Assembly (NCBI GenBank): GCA_012295275.1
Contig: CM022677.1
Span: 21,373,131 to 21,400,630 of the forward strand
Length of the DNA: 27,500 nt
Direction of reading: 5' to 3'
From: Chrysomallon squamiferum
Taxonomy: Eukaryota; Mollusca; Gastropoda; Neomphalida; Peltospiridae
Part shown: one piece after another, positions 9,936 to 24,135 of the stretch
Numbering within the stretch: the first letter of the stretch is position 1
Layout of the letters: each line of letters opens with the position of its first letter
Notes under the pieces: generated by a model
Seen by the model: the letters and a program-made list of their open reading frames with translations, nothing else
The model's database searches: none
Told to the model about the DNA's origin: nothing
Position numbers and translations under genes: made by a program

Positions 9936-10943
9936 TAGAAAAGAACATAAACTTTTTAAATCAACGAATTCTTTGGTTCGTTCTCCGTTTCTCTTCCGTC
10001 AAGTGTAACAAATCTATTTTTAGTAACAAAAAACCAAAAAAAAAACCAAGCACAATTCGCAAACAGATGTAACGTCTTGAAAACCGTACCGAAACGTTAT
10101 TTATAGTAACAGCTGATCTTCAGATGAAACAAGTCGCGGAGTTCACGAATCCACATCTGTTACGATTTTAACCAGATCACTTCATGTTCTGACGCTAAAA
10201 GAGATTCGCGTTGTTAATCTCGAAGGGACAAACGGTCGAGCGTTTGTCTTAATTGGCGGTGTGTTCTCGGTTCATTGTGGATCTTCGCGGCAATTCACCC
10301 CGTCCTCAATTCAACGATAGCGGGTTGACCGTAAACATGACTGATTACTCCTGTGTCACAATTAATTTGATAATTCAAACATGGGGTATTCACGTCTGCC
10401 TGCCAGTACAAAAGTTGTCTGCCCCTAGATACACACTTGTTTTTTTTTTTTTTTTTTAAACAGTGAGACTCGGGGAAAAACGTTTTAAGTGAAAAGCGAT
10501 CAGTTCATGTCCAGTTGAAATTGGTGTTATTAATTTTTAAATCTGTCACAGCATGGGGGCAAAGGGGACGGAGGGGAGGGTCAGTTTCTGTTTCAGCCTT
10601 TGTCCGGAGTTCGGCACCCCATGCCCGTGTGGTCAAGCTGGACATTGTCCGTTTTCTTTTATGGTTTGACAAAATGCTGTAAGTCAGAGAAAAGGCACGC
10701 GCCTTGTTTGCAAAGCGAACATAAATATTACAAATATCAGAATGCTAGAAAGAAGACAATAATATAAAGACAACTGGCCTTATAATAAATAAATGAATAA
10801 ATTTGAACAGTTGTTTTGTTTTTGTTTTAAATATTTGTCACTGTATTTGAAAGATAACGAACCTACTTCACTACAAAACAACATTTAACACTAAGTAACA
10901 TTCACTAAATATTAATTTGAAAACCCTAAATATCATTAAGTTT
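9936..10943. other. Unique non-coding stretch
   Basis: No gene recognised. It holds an 18-T run (10440-10457) and a G-rich patch (about 10555-10580). The remainder is ordinary AT-rich sequence. Confidence 0.45.
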
Positions 10944-10946
10944 TAC

Positions 10947-11004
<58 letters not shown>

Positions 11005-11052
11005 GGTGTTGTTGTTGTTGTTGTTCTTTTTGTTGTTGATTACACAGTTGAA

Positions 11053-11085
<33 letters not shown>

Positions 11086-11220
11086 TGTAATAGTAGTGGC
11101 AGCAGCAGCAGTAGTAGTAGTAGTAGTAACAATAATATGAACCTAGAATTCACAACTTCAATAACAACAAGGACAACAACACCTACAACAACTACAACAA
11201 CAACAATAGGAAGACGAGAA
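10944..11220. repeat. Triplet mosaic ATT, GTT, AAT, AGT/AGC, AAC
   Basis: About 59 bp of ATT, then GTT (about 11005-11037), AAT (11054-11085), GCA/GTA and AAC units. Only triplet-based repeats are seen; the Leu- and Val-rich frames are artefacts. Confidence 0.85.
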
Positions 11221-11985
11221 TGACTAACAATAAAACACACAGTTTTGTTATAATCTCTTGAGAATACGAAAAGAAATTACGTCGCCAATCTAATAGTCCG
11301 TTTAAATCCCTTTATCTTTTTTTCTTGAAACTATATACGTCTGTGTTACATGAACCAGGGCATTAACACGCAATTTGTCCCGCTATTTAATTATAAACAA
11401 AAGAATTAAAACCAATATGTCACTCTTAAGTGTCACATTTTTAACTCTCTCTGTTTCACAAAACAATACAGCTAATTAAAAAAGATAAAACGTAGTGCGG
11501 TGCTGCTGTCAGACATGGTGGAAAACCAAAAACAAAGAAGAACGTCGCCATTACTCATCGACGCGTCATCGCAAAAGTGATGAAACAGAATGCCACGTTT
11601 TTCGACATTGTTCAAACAAGAGTAGAGGTTGGGATTTTATTTCGTTTAAATTTTATTTAGCGCCCGTGATGATAATCAGCGACGATAAAAGTGCGATGAA
11701 TCACGGGGTATGAAAACAGAACAAAAAATAAAAGAAGACATTTTTCAACGTCTGCTTCGGAAATGACGAAGTGATGCTAGGGATTAGCAGACGTTTCTGT
11801 TTACATCGCAAAATAATAATACACGATTAAAAATAATTAGAAAGTTAATTAATTATTTAATCTACAAAAAAAGTGTGTTAATACCAGTAAAAATCTGTTC
11901 TGTCAAAATATCAGTTACAATAATGTCCCGTCGATGATGGTAATAATGATAATAGTAATAACAATAACGATAATAATAATAGTTG

Positions 11986-11988
<3 letters not shown>
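11221..11988. other. Unique stretch
   Basis: No gene recognised. The 72-codon plus-strand frame at 11495-11713 shows no recognisable motif. A short AAT-type mosaic precedes the next CT array (about 11934-11982). Confidence 0.4.
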
Positions 11989-12048
<60 letters not shown>

Positions 12049-12068
12049 GTCTCTCTCTCTCTCTCTCT
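11989..12068. repeat. CT microsatellite, about 80 bp
   Basis: CT units with one GTTTGT interruption at about 12045-12050. Confidence 0.95.
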
Positions 12069-13459
12069 TTCGTTTGCTTAATTTTATTCATTTACTTATT
12101 TTCTTACAAATTGATTTACTTATTCATTGATATTATTTAATTTTAATCATTTATTCAGTTAATAAGTCAGTTATTCGTTCGTTTATTTATTTATTTTTTA
12201 TTACATTCTGTCGCATATGGTCGATTACATACATTAACAAATATTCCTCTCTTTTTTTTTTTTATGTTCTCTTCTCATTTTCAAATTACAGCATTAATAT
12301 CGCGATAGAATTTCATTCATTGTTATTTACATCCAGGTTTCACGCCTCTTAACAATATACTGCGTACCTCGGTGTTTGTTGTTAGTCACAAAATCAACGC
12401 GATCAATACCAGGGGGTGAACACATCACATCTGCTCTCCGTAACCCCCCCATCCAAGAACCATTCCCCCCACCAGTCTTCGCTCCTTTTGTATTAACCCA
12501 TCAAACCATTTGTTTCGTTTTAACAAAGACCCGTTATTTGCCTCCTTAAGTTCACACGAATGTTTAACCACCCATAGAACTACTCGCGTGCTGCAAAGGG
12601 GCTTCGGGAGAGGGAGGTGGAGAGGGGAGGGCATCGCTGAATTTTTAAACCATTGTCTTTCTCCCAAACTGAGAAAGATGACGTCTGTTCTCCCTAAAGG
12701 CCCGAGGTGACGTCATCAGCAATATTTCATTTTTTTTTTTTTTCTCAGATCGCCACGCGAAACCCTTTGCAACGTAAAAACAATGAAAGGGTCAAAGGTT
12801 ACGAGATCCGGGTATATCTGGAGGGTTTTGTCAAACGATGTCGTGCTCGTGCGCTTTTTTTTTTTTTTTTTTTCAGATCAGACTGGGCTTCCGTTATTTT
12901 GGCACATGACAGAAACGATGCACGTGCATTTTTCCCCCCGCTGTCGTTTCTCCCCGAGAGACAATTATGCGCGCGTGCGTTTAAGTTTTAATGGTTTCTG
13001 GCAGATTCCTAATTTTTGCTGATCATACTTCGAAGTTGTAAGCTGACAGAATAATACTCCCCTATCTCAGTTTATCCTCTTCATCTTTTACATTTATCGA
13101 TTACTGACGAAATAATTATTTTTAATAATTTAATAACCGTGAAATCAAGATTCGAAATTAGCGTCAGTTCATCAGTCAGAGCGTGCACTCTGACGAGAAA
13201 ACACAGAAAGTTTAATGTTTGAAGAAGTGAAAAAAAGATTAGAAGTTTCGTTAAGCTGTGTGTGATAAAAACGAATAATACAGAAGCAAAATACAACAAA
13301 ATGAAATAATTATTTATTTAATAAAATGATATAAAATAAAATCATTTTTATAAATAAATTAATTAATTAATTGATAAAAACGATAAACATAGAAACCAAA
13401 CTAAAAGTAAAATAAAATAAATTTTACAAATAAATATAAATTTCTTCCTGTCTTCACTG
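12069..13459. other. Unique stretch with two poly-T/CAG tracts
   Basis: No exon can be confirmed. Poly-T runs followed by CTCAG or TTCAG (12731-12748 and 12857-12878) look like strong 3' splice sites. A G-run cluster lies at 12597-12631, and a perfect TGACGTCA at 12708-12715. From 13040 the sequence is AT-rich with ATTT/AATA runs. Confidence 0.4.
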
Positions 13460-13562
13460 CATTTGGGATTTGATCCGACAAACTTCCACGCTGCAGGCGC
13501 ACATTCGTCTCGAGCTCATTAATTCAAAATACAGGCAAAAACCACTGAGCCGTGACCTCGTT
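13460..13562 (-). mobile_element. Decayed tRNA-derived SINE head
   Basis: On the minus strand GGTCACGGCTCAGTGG (13542-13557) matches a tRNA-type A box and GGATCAAATCC (13466-13476) a B box. Before the B box, TGCGCCTGCAGCGTGGAAG resembles the anticodon and variable arm of tRNA-headed SINEs. The A-to-B spacing is about 65 nt, roughly 30 longer than a tRNA needs, so an insertion of AT-rich DNA is likely. I do not see a foldable tRNA. Such sequences carry internal RNA polymerase III promoters. Confidence 0.5.
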
Positions 13563-13811
13563 ATTTCGAAGTCTGAGAATGACAGGAGCATGATTAAATG
13601 CTTTGACGTTTTTTCAGGCTTTGTGTTAAGCTAAAATTATTGTCTTTAAAATTGTGAGCCAGTATACTGACAACTTTTCTGTCAGTTATGGTATCCGTTA
13701 ATAATGGCACTGTCCGAAAATTTATTTCCCAAACAAAAAAGAAAAAAGAATTAGTTATCTGGTTTGTAAATTGTTTAAATTTTGTGCTTGGCAGAATATT
13801 GTCGAGAAAAT

Positions 13812-14543
<732 letters not shown>

Positions 14544-14830
14544 TTATTGTTATTGTTATTGTTATTTTATTGTTATTGTTATTTTTGTTTATTAGCCTGT
14601 TTATTTCTTGTTTGTAGCAATAGTACTAGTAGTAGTAGTAGTAGCAGAAGTGGCAATAGTAACGGTAATATTAATAGTATTAGTAGTAGAAGATGTGGCA
14701 TTAGAAGTAATGTGTTCTGTGTTGTTGTTACTACTACTACTACTGCTACTCATCATCATTATAACGTCACCATTCCTGTTATTACTAAAACCGCTGTTGT
14801 TAAAACAATTACTAAAATTAATAACACTAC
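14544..14830. repeat. Triplet and hexanucleotide mosaic
   Basis: TTATTG hexanucleotides (14544-14583), then AGT units (14622-14700), then ACT/ATC units (14720-14765), then GTT/ATT and ACT remnants. Confidence 0.8.
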
Positions 14831-14840
14831 ATGATCATCA

Positions 14841-15258
14841 CATTACCACAACTATTGATGCCCGCACACATAAACACACACACACACACACACACACATG
14901 TACGCACATACGTAATTTGTTGAAGGTTGGTAGCATTAAAATTAAGTACATTAAAAAATAAATCGTGTAAATAAATTTAATAAATTAATAATAATCGTTA
15001 ATGTAACGTAACAGTAATAATAAGAAGAAGAAGAAAGAAAGAAGAATGAAAGGATACATTACCACAACTATTGATGCCCGCACACACACACACACACATG
15101 TACGTACATACGTAATTTGTTGAAGGTTGGTAGCATTAAAATTATCTACATTAAAAAATAAATCGTGTAAATAAATTTAATAAATTAATAATAATCGTTA
15201 ATGTAACGTAACAGGTAATAATAATAAGAAGAAGAAAGAAAGAAGAATGAAAGGATAC
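14841..15258. repeat. 216-bp direct tandem duplication
   Basis: The unit starting CATTACCACAACTATTGATG at 14841 recurs at 15057. Both copies continue through a CA run, CATACGTAATTTGTTGAAGG, an AT-rich part, TGTAACGTAACAG, a GAA run and GAATGAAAGGATAC. They differ by a CA-run length change and a few substitutions or small indels, so the duplication is recent. Confidence 0.92.
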
Positions 15259-16364
<1,106 letters not shown>

Positions 16365-16940
16365 TGCTGTTATCATCATCGACATCGTCATCATTATCAT
16401 TGTTATTGTTATCATTATTATATCTTTCTTTCTTCTTCTTTTCTTTCTTTCTTTCTTCGTAAATAAATATTTTGTAACGATTGTAGTATTGAAACAATAA
16501 TAGAAACAAAATAATAATAATAATAATGATAATGGGGAAGAAGAATAAAATATTAATCACAAATTTTAATATGTAGATAACGCTGTGTTTCTGTTTTGTC
16601 TTATATTAAGTTTTCTCTGAGCCACAAAATCTATGCGCTTGCGCGGTCAAGAAATCAACATCTGCGAGCGCGCGTGCGCGTGCATGTGCGTGTGCGTGTG
16701 TGTGTTTAATTACAAACATATGGTGAGTCTTACTGGCGGTAATAAAATGTTGGGTTTTTAAACAAAAAGAAATTATCATGACGATGTTAATGTTATTACT
16801 ACTACTACGGCAACTCCTGCCGCTCCATCAACTACTACTACTATTACTGTTACCACTGCTACTACAACAACTGTTCCTATTACTTCTACTGTTACTACTA
16901 CTATCAATACTGTTGTTGTTGTTGGTGGTGTTTGTTTGTT
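16365..16940. repeat. Triplet and pyrimidine repeats with unique spacer
   Basis: ATC/ATT units (16370-16420), TTTC/TTC runs (16425-16460), a GATAAT remnant (16510-16535), a GTGCGCGTGC-type purine-pyrimidine alternating patch (16665-16705) that could adopt Z-DNA, and an ACT/GTT/GCT mosaic (16783-16930). Confidence 0.7.
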
Positions 16941-17419
16941 TCTCTCTCGCTTTAACCTGCTTAAGAAATATTTGTTACAATATACACGCATTTAACCATT
17001 AACTTACAAAACTTTCTACATTAACCCAGAATTTAGGAAACTAACATATGGCACAAAACGACACGTAGACGATTTAAACCCTTAAAAAAACTCGACTTTG
17101 AAAAGCTATCACCAAGCTTTTGAAAGCGAGAAGCGCAGACTGCACATTCAAGTACTCGAACCAGCAGACGTACACAGCCGCCATTTTGAAATTAATCAAC
17201 GTCTCCTGTGCTCGAAAGATAAGAAAAACAAACATCTGGGATGTGCTTGGAGAACACGATATTTAAGGCTCTCCTTTCATATGACATTCCTGACACAGAC
17301 GTAGGTCAGTGTCCGAGTGATCAAGTACGCCGCCAGATGGCAGGTCGCGATCCTCCGGGCAGGAGAAGATAACTGAGGGGCTTTGTCACAATAATGAGAT
17401 AAAAGTATTTTGACTCTTT
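16941..17419. other. Unique stretch with CTCF-like site
   Basis: No gene recognised; a 68-codon plus-strand frame at 17098-17304 has no family resemblance. CCGCCAGATGGCAGG at 17330-17344 matches the CTCF consensus at 13 of 15 positions by my alignment. Confidence 0.4.
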
Positions 17420-17760
17420 TCATCTGTGTGTGTGTGTGGGGGGGGTTTGTGTGTGTGTGTGTGTTTGTGTGTTGTCTGTGTGTTTGTTAGAGTTTTTATG
17501 TGTATGATGTTGTGTAGCTGTGTGTTATGTTTCTGTCAGTCTGTTAGTGTGAATGTTAGTGTGTATTGATGTGTGTTAGTGTGTGTATGGATTGCTGTGT
17601 TAATGCCTGTGTGGTATTTGTGAATGTGTATGTATGTCTATGTGTGTTTGCTAATATGTATATTCTATGTATGTATGTCTACGTATACATGATGGTTAGT
17701 GTGTGTGCGTGAGTGTGGTTGTGTGTGTGTGTGTGAGATCGCGCGCGCGTGCCCAGATCT
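17420..17760. repeat. Degenerate GT-rich tract
   Basis: GTGTGT runs with GTTAGT, GTATGT and GTGAAT variants, ending in TGAGATCGCGCGCGCG. An old, decayed GT microsatellite. Confidence 0.75.
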
Positions 17761-18532
17761 GTTAAAGAAAGTGTACGTTTGCTTTTGTTTGTATTTTTAA
17801 ATTAATTTAATTTAATTTTTATTTATTTGTTTATTTATTTCTTACGTATGCTTTAATGACTGTTCTACGTGTATTTGTTTTAATGTGTCTGTCTGTTCGT
17901 GGAAACAGTTACGTGTTTGTGTGTGCATCTGTGTGTCTGTCAGTGTTTGTGTGCGAGTATTTCGTATCATACTCAATGACAGTTTGGCTTCCAGCACGCA
18001 TACAAACATTTTACATCATCTACAACGTCTCCATATCAGCTTACAACACCGTCAAATAAATTTAAAAACAAACGTTGTAACGAAAGATTTTATCAAAACA
18101 AATTCCGGCTTTTTGACAGCCACCCTGAAATTGACTCTAACCTGTCACCGTATTTACATTACCTCGGTTTGACTTTCAAGTCTGTTTGTCTTACATCCAA
18201 CCTTATTTAGCTGCGCACCAATGCATAAATTACCGTCCAGATTAGTTCTGTGTATTTGTGTGGGTAGTGGGTTGGTGGTGGTGGGTATTATGTTTCGGAA
18301 GAATTGTATCTGTAATTGATCGTGGGAAGTGTGTTTGATATGACTGCAAAAATACAAGAAAGAAAAGGATGGAAGAACAAAAAGAAAGAAAGAAAAAGAA
18401 AGAAAGAAAGAAAGAAAGAATGAAATAAAGAAAAAAAGAACAAGGAAATTTATGTGAATAATTAATTTAAAGATGAAAGAACAAATGAGTGGGTGAATAA
18501 AAATTCAAAATAAAAGTGATAATAATAATGTC
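17761..18532. other. Unique stretch and GAAA run
   Basis: TTTA-rich DNA (17795-17845), unique AT-rich sequence with no recognised gene, then GAAA units (about 18380-18425). Confidence 0.5.
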
Positions 18533-18651
<119 letters not shown>

Positions 18652-18912
18652 CAATAAAAATTAGAAAGAAAGGAAAGAATTATGGACTGAAGTAAAGAAA
18701 TGTATCAAATTTTTTAAAATTTACGATGTAGTCTTATTTATTTCGAATTTCCTTGACACGATCTTGTCTTTGCCAGAGTTCGAGTGATTTCGTTCACGTT
18801 CTAGACAAGTGAACATTATTTTGCAATAACAACAAATGTTTTTGTTGTTTTACTTCAAAAACAAACACAAATACTTAAGCCCATCCATCAACACTCTGTC
18901 ACAACATTTGTG

Positions 18913-18949
<37 letters not shown>

Positions 18950-18995
18950 ACTGCTCAGAAGAAAGCAAAAGTAAAAATACGAGACTGTAACACAT
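18652..18995. other. Unique stretch ending in a poly-A run
   Basis: No gene recognised. A 32-A run lies at 18916-18947. Confidence 0.5.
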
Positions 18996-19007
18996 AGACA
19001 GACAGAC

Positions 19008-19095
<88 letters not shown>
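18996..19095. repeat. GACA then GA microsatellite, about 99 bp
   Basis: Four GACA units followed by about 80 bp of GA. Confidence 0.95.
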
Positions 19096-19097
<2 letters not shown>

Positions 19098-19367
19098 AGA
19101 GACTGAAGACAAAATGGAAGAAATAAAGAATAAAAGCCAATAAAATACAAAATAAAAGAGACAGAGAGATAGAGAACAGAAAATAAGGTAGAATGAACAG
19201 AGTAGAAGAATAAGCGATACAGAAAAAAGAATAAACAGAGAAAGAAAGAAAGAAAGAAAGAAAGAAAATTAAATATAAGAAAAAAAAAAAAAAAAAAAAA
19301 AAAAAGAAAAAAAGCTCTTACAAAAGAAACAATTCAAAAATGAGAGACATCAAAGGACCAACAAATA

Positions 19368-19401
<34 letters not shown>

Positions 19402-19617
19402 GAAAGGATAATGCAGCAAAACATAAAGATGTGTAATTTATTTTTAATCTCTACCCCCCACCCCGCCCATCCACGTCAGTGATTCAACGTCGATAATAAG
19501 ATGTGAACTTCGGCGTTCTCCGTATTATAATTCAAACACGTTCACCAGTCCTGACATCTGGATCAAAATCGATATGCGAAATGCACGCGGCATTTCCCGC
19601 CATTGTATCTTTCGCGG

Positions 19618-19649
<32 letters not shown>

Positions 19650-19797
19650 ACTAAGAGACATATCCGCGAAGAAAGTTATTGAATATTTTTTAGCAGACGA
19701 TCGCTTAAGGCGTCTTCTTACAGATTAACTCTTTCAAACGATTTCTAAAACATGAAGGAAAGTTCAAAATAAAAAAAAAGTCTTGTTTTTTTATAGG
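19096..19797. other. A-rich repeats then unique stretch
   Basis: GAAA run (about 19239-19268), poly-A runs (19280-19304 and about 19370-19399), and a 23-T run (19626-19648). About 19440-19620 is unique and more GC-rich. No gene was recognised. Confidence 0.5.
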
Positions 19798-19862
19798 ATT
19801 TATTGTTATTATTATTACTACTACTACTATCATTACTATTATTATTACTACTACTACTACGT
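19798..19862. repeat. ATT/ACT triplet mosaic
   Basis: Alternating blocks of ATT and ACT units in a single triplet phase. Confidence 0.85.
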
Positions 19863-19873
19863 CATATATAAAT

Positions 19874-19946
19874 ATGAATGAATGAATGAATGTTTAACGA
19901 CACCCCAGCATAAAAAAAAAAAAAAAAAAAGCTATTGGGTGTTAAA
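19874..19946 (+). mobile_element. Molluscan-type short interspersed repeat fragment
   Basis: AATG units lead into GTTTAACGACACCCCAGCA, then about 19 A residues, then GCTATTGGGTGTTAAA. I recognise GTTTAACGACACC with CTATTGGRTGTCAAA as the ends of a short repeat very common in gastropod and bivalve genomes; this is from memory, not a search. The ends are partly inverse complements (TTTAAC-CACCC against GGGTGTTAAA), so it may be a MITE or a SINE tail. The poly-A replaces the middle seen in typical copies. Confidence 0.6.
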
Positions 19947-19979
19947 AATTTAAATATACCAAAATGGTGAATATAAACA

Positions 19980-20100
19980 GAAACATACGTACTAGTAATA
20001 GTTGTAGTTATAGTAGCATTACTACAAATAATGGCACAATAATAGTAACAGTAAGTACTAGAATCTGTAGTAGTAATAGTACTAATAATAGTAGTACGTG
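19980..20100. repeat. Degenerate AGT/AAT triplet mosaic
   Basis: AGT, AAT, ATT and ACT units, followed by a short GT run (about 20099-20122). Confidence 0.7.
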
Positions 20101-20122
20101 TGTTTGTATGTGTGTGTGTGTG

Positions 20123-21009
<887 letters not shown>

Positions 21010-21055
21010 CAGGGGCGGTTCAGAATAACGTAAACACGCGGGGTGGGGTGGGGCG
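21010..21055 (+). mobile_element. Second CAGGGGCGG-type terminus
   Basis: CAGGGGCGGTTCAGAATAAC followed 29 nt from its start by CGGGGTGGGGTGGGG, matching in layout the minus-strand copy at 9206-9267. Probably a fragment of the same non-autonomous element. Confidence 0.35.
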
Positions 21056-21469
21056 CTTTACAAATGGAGGACACTGAACATTCAAGATTTAATTAGAATA
21101 AGGAAAATGTAGAAGAAGAAAAAGAAGAAGAAAAAGAAGAAGAAGAAGATGAAGAACGTTTATGAGCAAAATCGGAGAGGAAATGGATTCATTTCTCATT
21201 ATCGTCTGCTTGCTGTTCGAAATTAGATCACAGTTGAAAACAGGACGTTCCGGGTTTACTCATGCGGCAGTTAACATAAATCCTGTTCTGTTTATTTTAT
21301 TAGTTATTTTGTAATTACGACGACGACGACAATTACTGCTACTGCTACTGCTACTACTGTTGCTACTACTGCTCACGTTAATACTATTATTAATGCTAAC
21401 TAAAATTTAAGAACTGATAAAATATATGTATAGTATTTATTTATTTATTAAATATTATTATGACTCTAG

Positions 21470-21473
<4 letters not shown>
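21056..21473. repeat. GAA run and CGA/CTA triplets in unique DNA
   Basis: A GAA-type run (21111-21150) and a CGA then ACT/GCT mosaic (21316-21375) separated by unique AT-rich sequence. Confidence 0.6.
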
Positions 21474-21530
<57 letters not shown>

Positions 21531-21589
21531 TAGTAGTAGCAGAAGTAGCAGCAGCAGTAGTAGCAGTAACAGTATATATATATATATAT
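21474..21589. repeat. TA microsatellite and AGT/AGC triplets
   Basis: About 52 bp of TA, then about 45 bp of AGT/AGC units, then a second short TA run (21573-21589). Confidence 0.9.
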
Positions 21590-22924
21590 CATTTGTTTAC
21601 AGAGACATTCCATTTTCAAAGTTTAAAACTGTTGATACAATTTAATACAAGAAATGTGCGAATGTGCATGAATGCTGCCATTTTCTCTTTTTTGTTTCAA
21701 CAAAGCCTATTTGTGACGTCATTATAATTACATATGAAACAAATAGAAAATATTGATGCACTTTTAAATTTGCCAATATTGGGGAACAAAAAAATAATAA
21801 TAAATAAATATTTTTTTTAAAGTAACTTTCAATCATTTTTATTTCTTTGACTTAATTAATCAAATATAGACAGACAGACAGACAGACAGACAGAGGCTTA
21901 TATAAGAATAAATTGTTGCTAATGGAAACAGCTAAAGGGAATTTTCATATTAATACAGGGGGAGATAAAAAGACAACCAGAGTTACAAACATACCGAGAG
22001 ATGGACAGACGCAGAGAAAATGAATTGCACCGCACGCAGAGAAAATAAGAAAATTAAATAACTGTACTTACGTCGAGCCATTGAAAAATAGTCTTCTTTT
22101 CTTTTTAAAACAAATCTTGTGATGTCGCAATTTTTTTCTTTTTTTTTTTTTTTTTTTTTTTTATTCCCTTTTTCTTCTTCTTTACCTCAGAATCGACAAG
22201 ATACAAACTCCATAACTAAAATGACACAACGGTTATTCATCCAGTAAGCCAAAACCATCGCATTTGTTTACATCAAGCACGTGCAATGAATGACTTAACC
22301 CTTGCAAGTGAATAATCAGAACCAAATGTACAGCGTTATCAAATATCCGCAACGTTTTAACATCGGACCAGGGGAAACAACTCGCTTGGGACGTTATTCG
22401 TTTCAGGCCCGAAGTGCTCGTAATAAGAATCGACGATTTTCATTGGTGATTAGCGAAGCGTATCAAAACATGACCTCAGTTTTACGAGGCAGACGAGTTT
22501 TGAAAAAAAGATAAAAATGATGCTGTCGTAGGAGCTATTTTTTTTTTTTTTTTGCATATCGATTTATGTTCATGATTATTATTTTCTTTTTTTAAACCAT
22601 TCTGCAGATGGCGTGAAAATTATAAATAATAATGGTCTTTAAAGAGTATAAAATATATTATATTTATAAACGTGACCTCAAACGGATTATTTCAGTGGTG
22701 GGATAAGGAGTTGTCGTGGTCGATGATTCACAACAAAAGCGAGACGATGTGTAGTTATTGTAACAGCTGACGACGTTGTTCACGTCAGTTGCCGATGTTA
22801 ACAGAGTCCAATAAAAATGATGTTGTCACTGGTGAGTGCTTGAAATAAAATATTAAAATATATAAAATATAGAGAGAGAAGGGTAGAATGAAGATTAAGA
22901 AATGGAAAGTGTATACGTTATGCA
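21590..22924. other. Unique stretch with short simple repeats
   Basis: Perfect TGACGTCA at 21714-21721, a GACA run at 21868-21894, and poly-T runs at 22139-22162 and 22538-22553. CTGCAGATGGCG near 22603 is a weaker CTCF-like match. The 70-codon plus-strand frame at 22302-22514 has no recognised similarity. Confidence 0.45.
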
Positions 22925-23250
22925 TACCTCTCACACACAAAGAAGCACATACACTCACATTCACACATACAGACATACTTAAACACACAGACAGACATAC
23001 TGACACACAGAGTCATTAATACGCTTATACACGTATGTAATTACACACACAGAAACAAACGTGTACAAATACACGCACGACACATATTCACAGACACACA
23101 GCCACTGAATACACACAGACTGACACACATACTCTCACACACGCACACACACACACACACATACACAGACATGCATAGAAACACCCACACGTACAAACAC
23201 AAACACACACACTCACAAACACTCACGCAGATACACAAGCACACGTAGAA
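22925..23250. repeat. Degenerate CA-rich tract
   Basis: CACACA with ACATAC, ACAGAC and ACACGC variants over about 320 bp. The Cys/Val-rich minus-strand frames are artefacts. Confidence 0.8.
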
Positions 23251-24058
23251 TCAGGAATCATTTCGTATTGCTTTGAAGACTGATGTCATCACATTCTCGT
23301 AGTACTGTTAGGTATTAATACTGTGTGTATTAATATATTAATACTGTTCCTACAACTACGACATCATTTAATAATGATACTGTTACTATAACTACTGCTG
23401 TTGTGTACAACGTCGGTTCCAACAACTACAAGTCTGACTGCTACATCTACTGCAACTGTCACAACGTTCACACATTCCCTGATTTACGTAGTTGGATAGT
23501 TTATCTAAATGGATATAAAATAAAACATACGTATGTCGAAGGACTTAACAGTATTGTTTAATTAATTAATTAAACAACATTAATAACAGCAACAACAGCA
23601 ACGGTAATAAAATAAATAGAGAAATAAATAATTAATATTCTATTGTTACTACAACTATTAGTATTATTGCTACTACTACTACTACTACGACTACTACTGC
23701 TACTACTACTACTTCTACTACTACTACTCTCCTACTGCTCCTACTACAACTACGAATAACAACAACAACAACAGCAAATAATAATAATAATAATAATCAT
23801 CATATATATTTGCCATGTAATATTTGTAACCATTTTATCAATACAATTATATTCCTACTAATTCTACATCTGTTATTAACAGGTTTTTTATACTACTACA
23901 ACTACAGTTACTACTACCACTACCATACTACTACTACTACAACTACTACTGCTGCTACTAGTACTACTATCCCTTCTGCAGCTGCGGCTGCTGCTACTCT
24001 ACTACTACTACTGCTACTGCTACAATTACTGTATTATTCCTTTACTACTACTACAATG

Positions 24059-24115
<57 letters not shown>

Positions 24116-24135
24116 GTTATTGTTATTATTAATTT
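23251..24135. repeat. Long triplet mosaic (ACT, ATT, GCT, AAC)
   Basis: Degenerate ACT/ACA/GTT units from about 23340, clear ACT blocks (23665-23760 and 23890-24050), AAC and AAT runs (23758-23800), and pure ATT (24058-24115). At 23554-23577 lies a perfect 24-bp palindrome built on TTAATTAATTAA flanked by TTGT/ACAA. Confidence 0.8.

Noticed and set aside
13460-13562. Functional tRNA gene
   Set aside because: A and B boxes are present, but spacing is too long and I see no proper cloverleaf; better explained as a SINE head.
22072-22081. Minus-strand ATGGCTCGAC|GTAAGT as a first exon for the Sushi gene
   Set aside because: Phase would fit, but it lies about 17 kb upstream, is only 10 coding bases, and gives no signal peptide.
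22302-22514. 70-codon plus-strand frame
   Set aside because: Reads like an ordinary protein in composition but shows no motif and no splice or promoter context.
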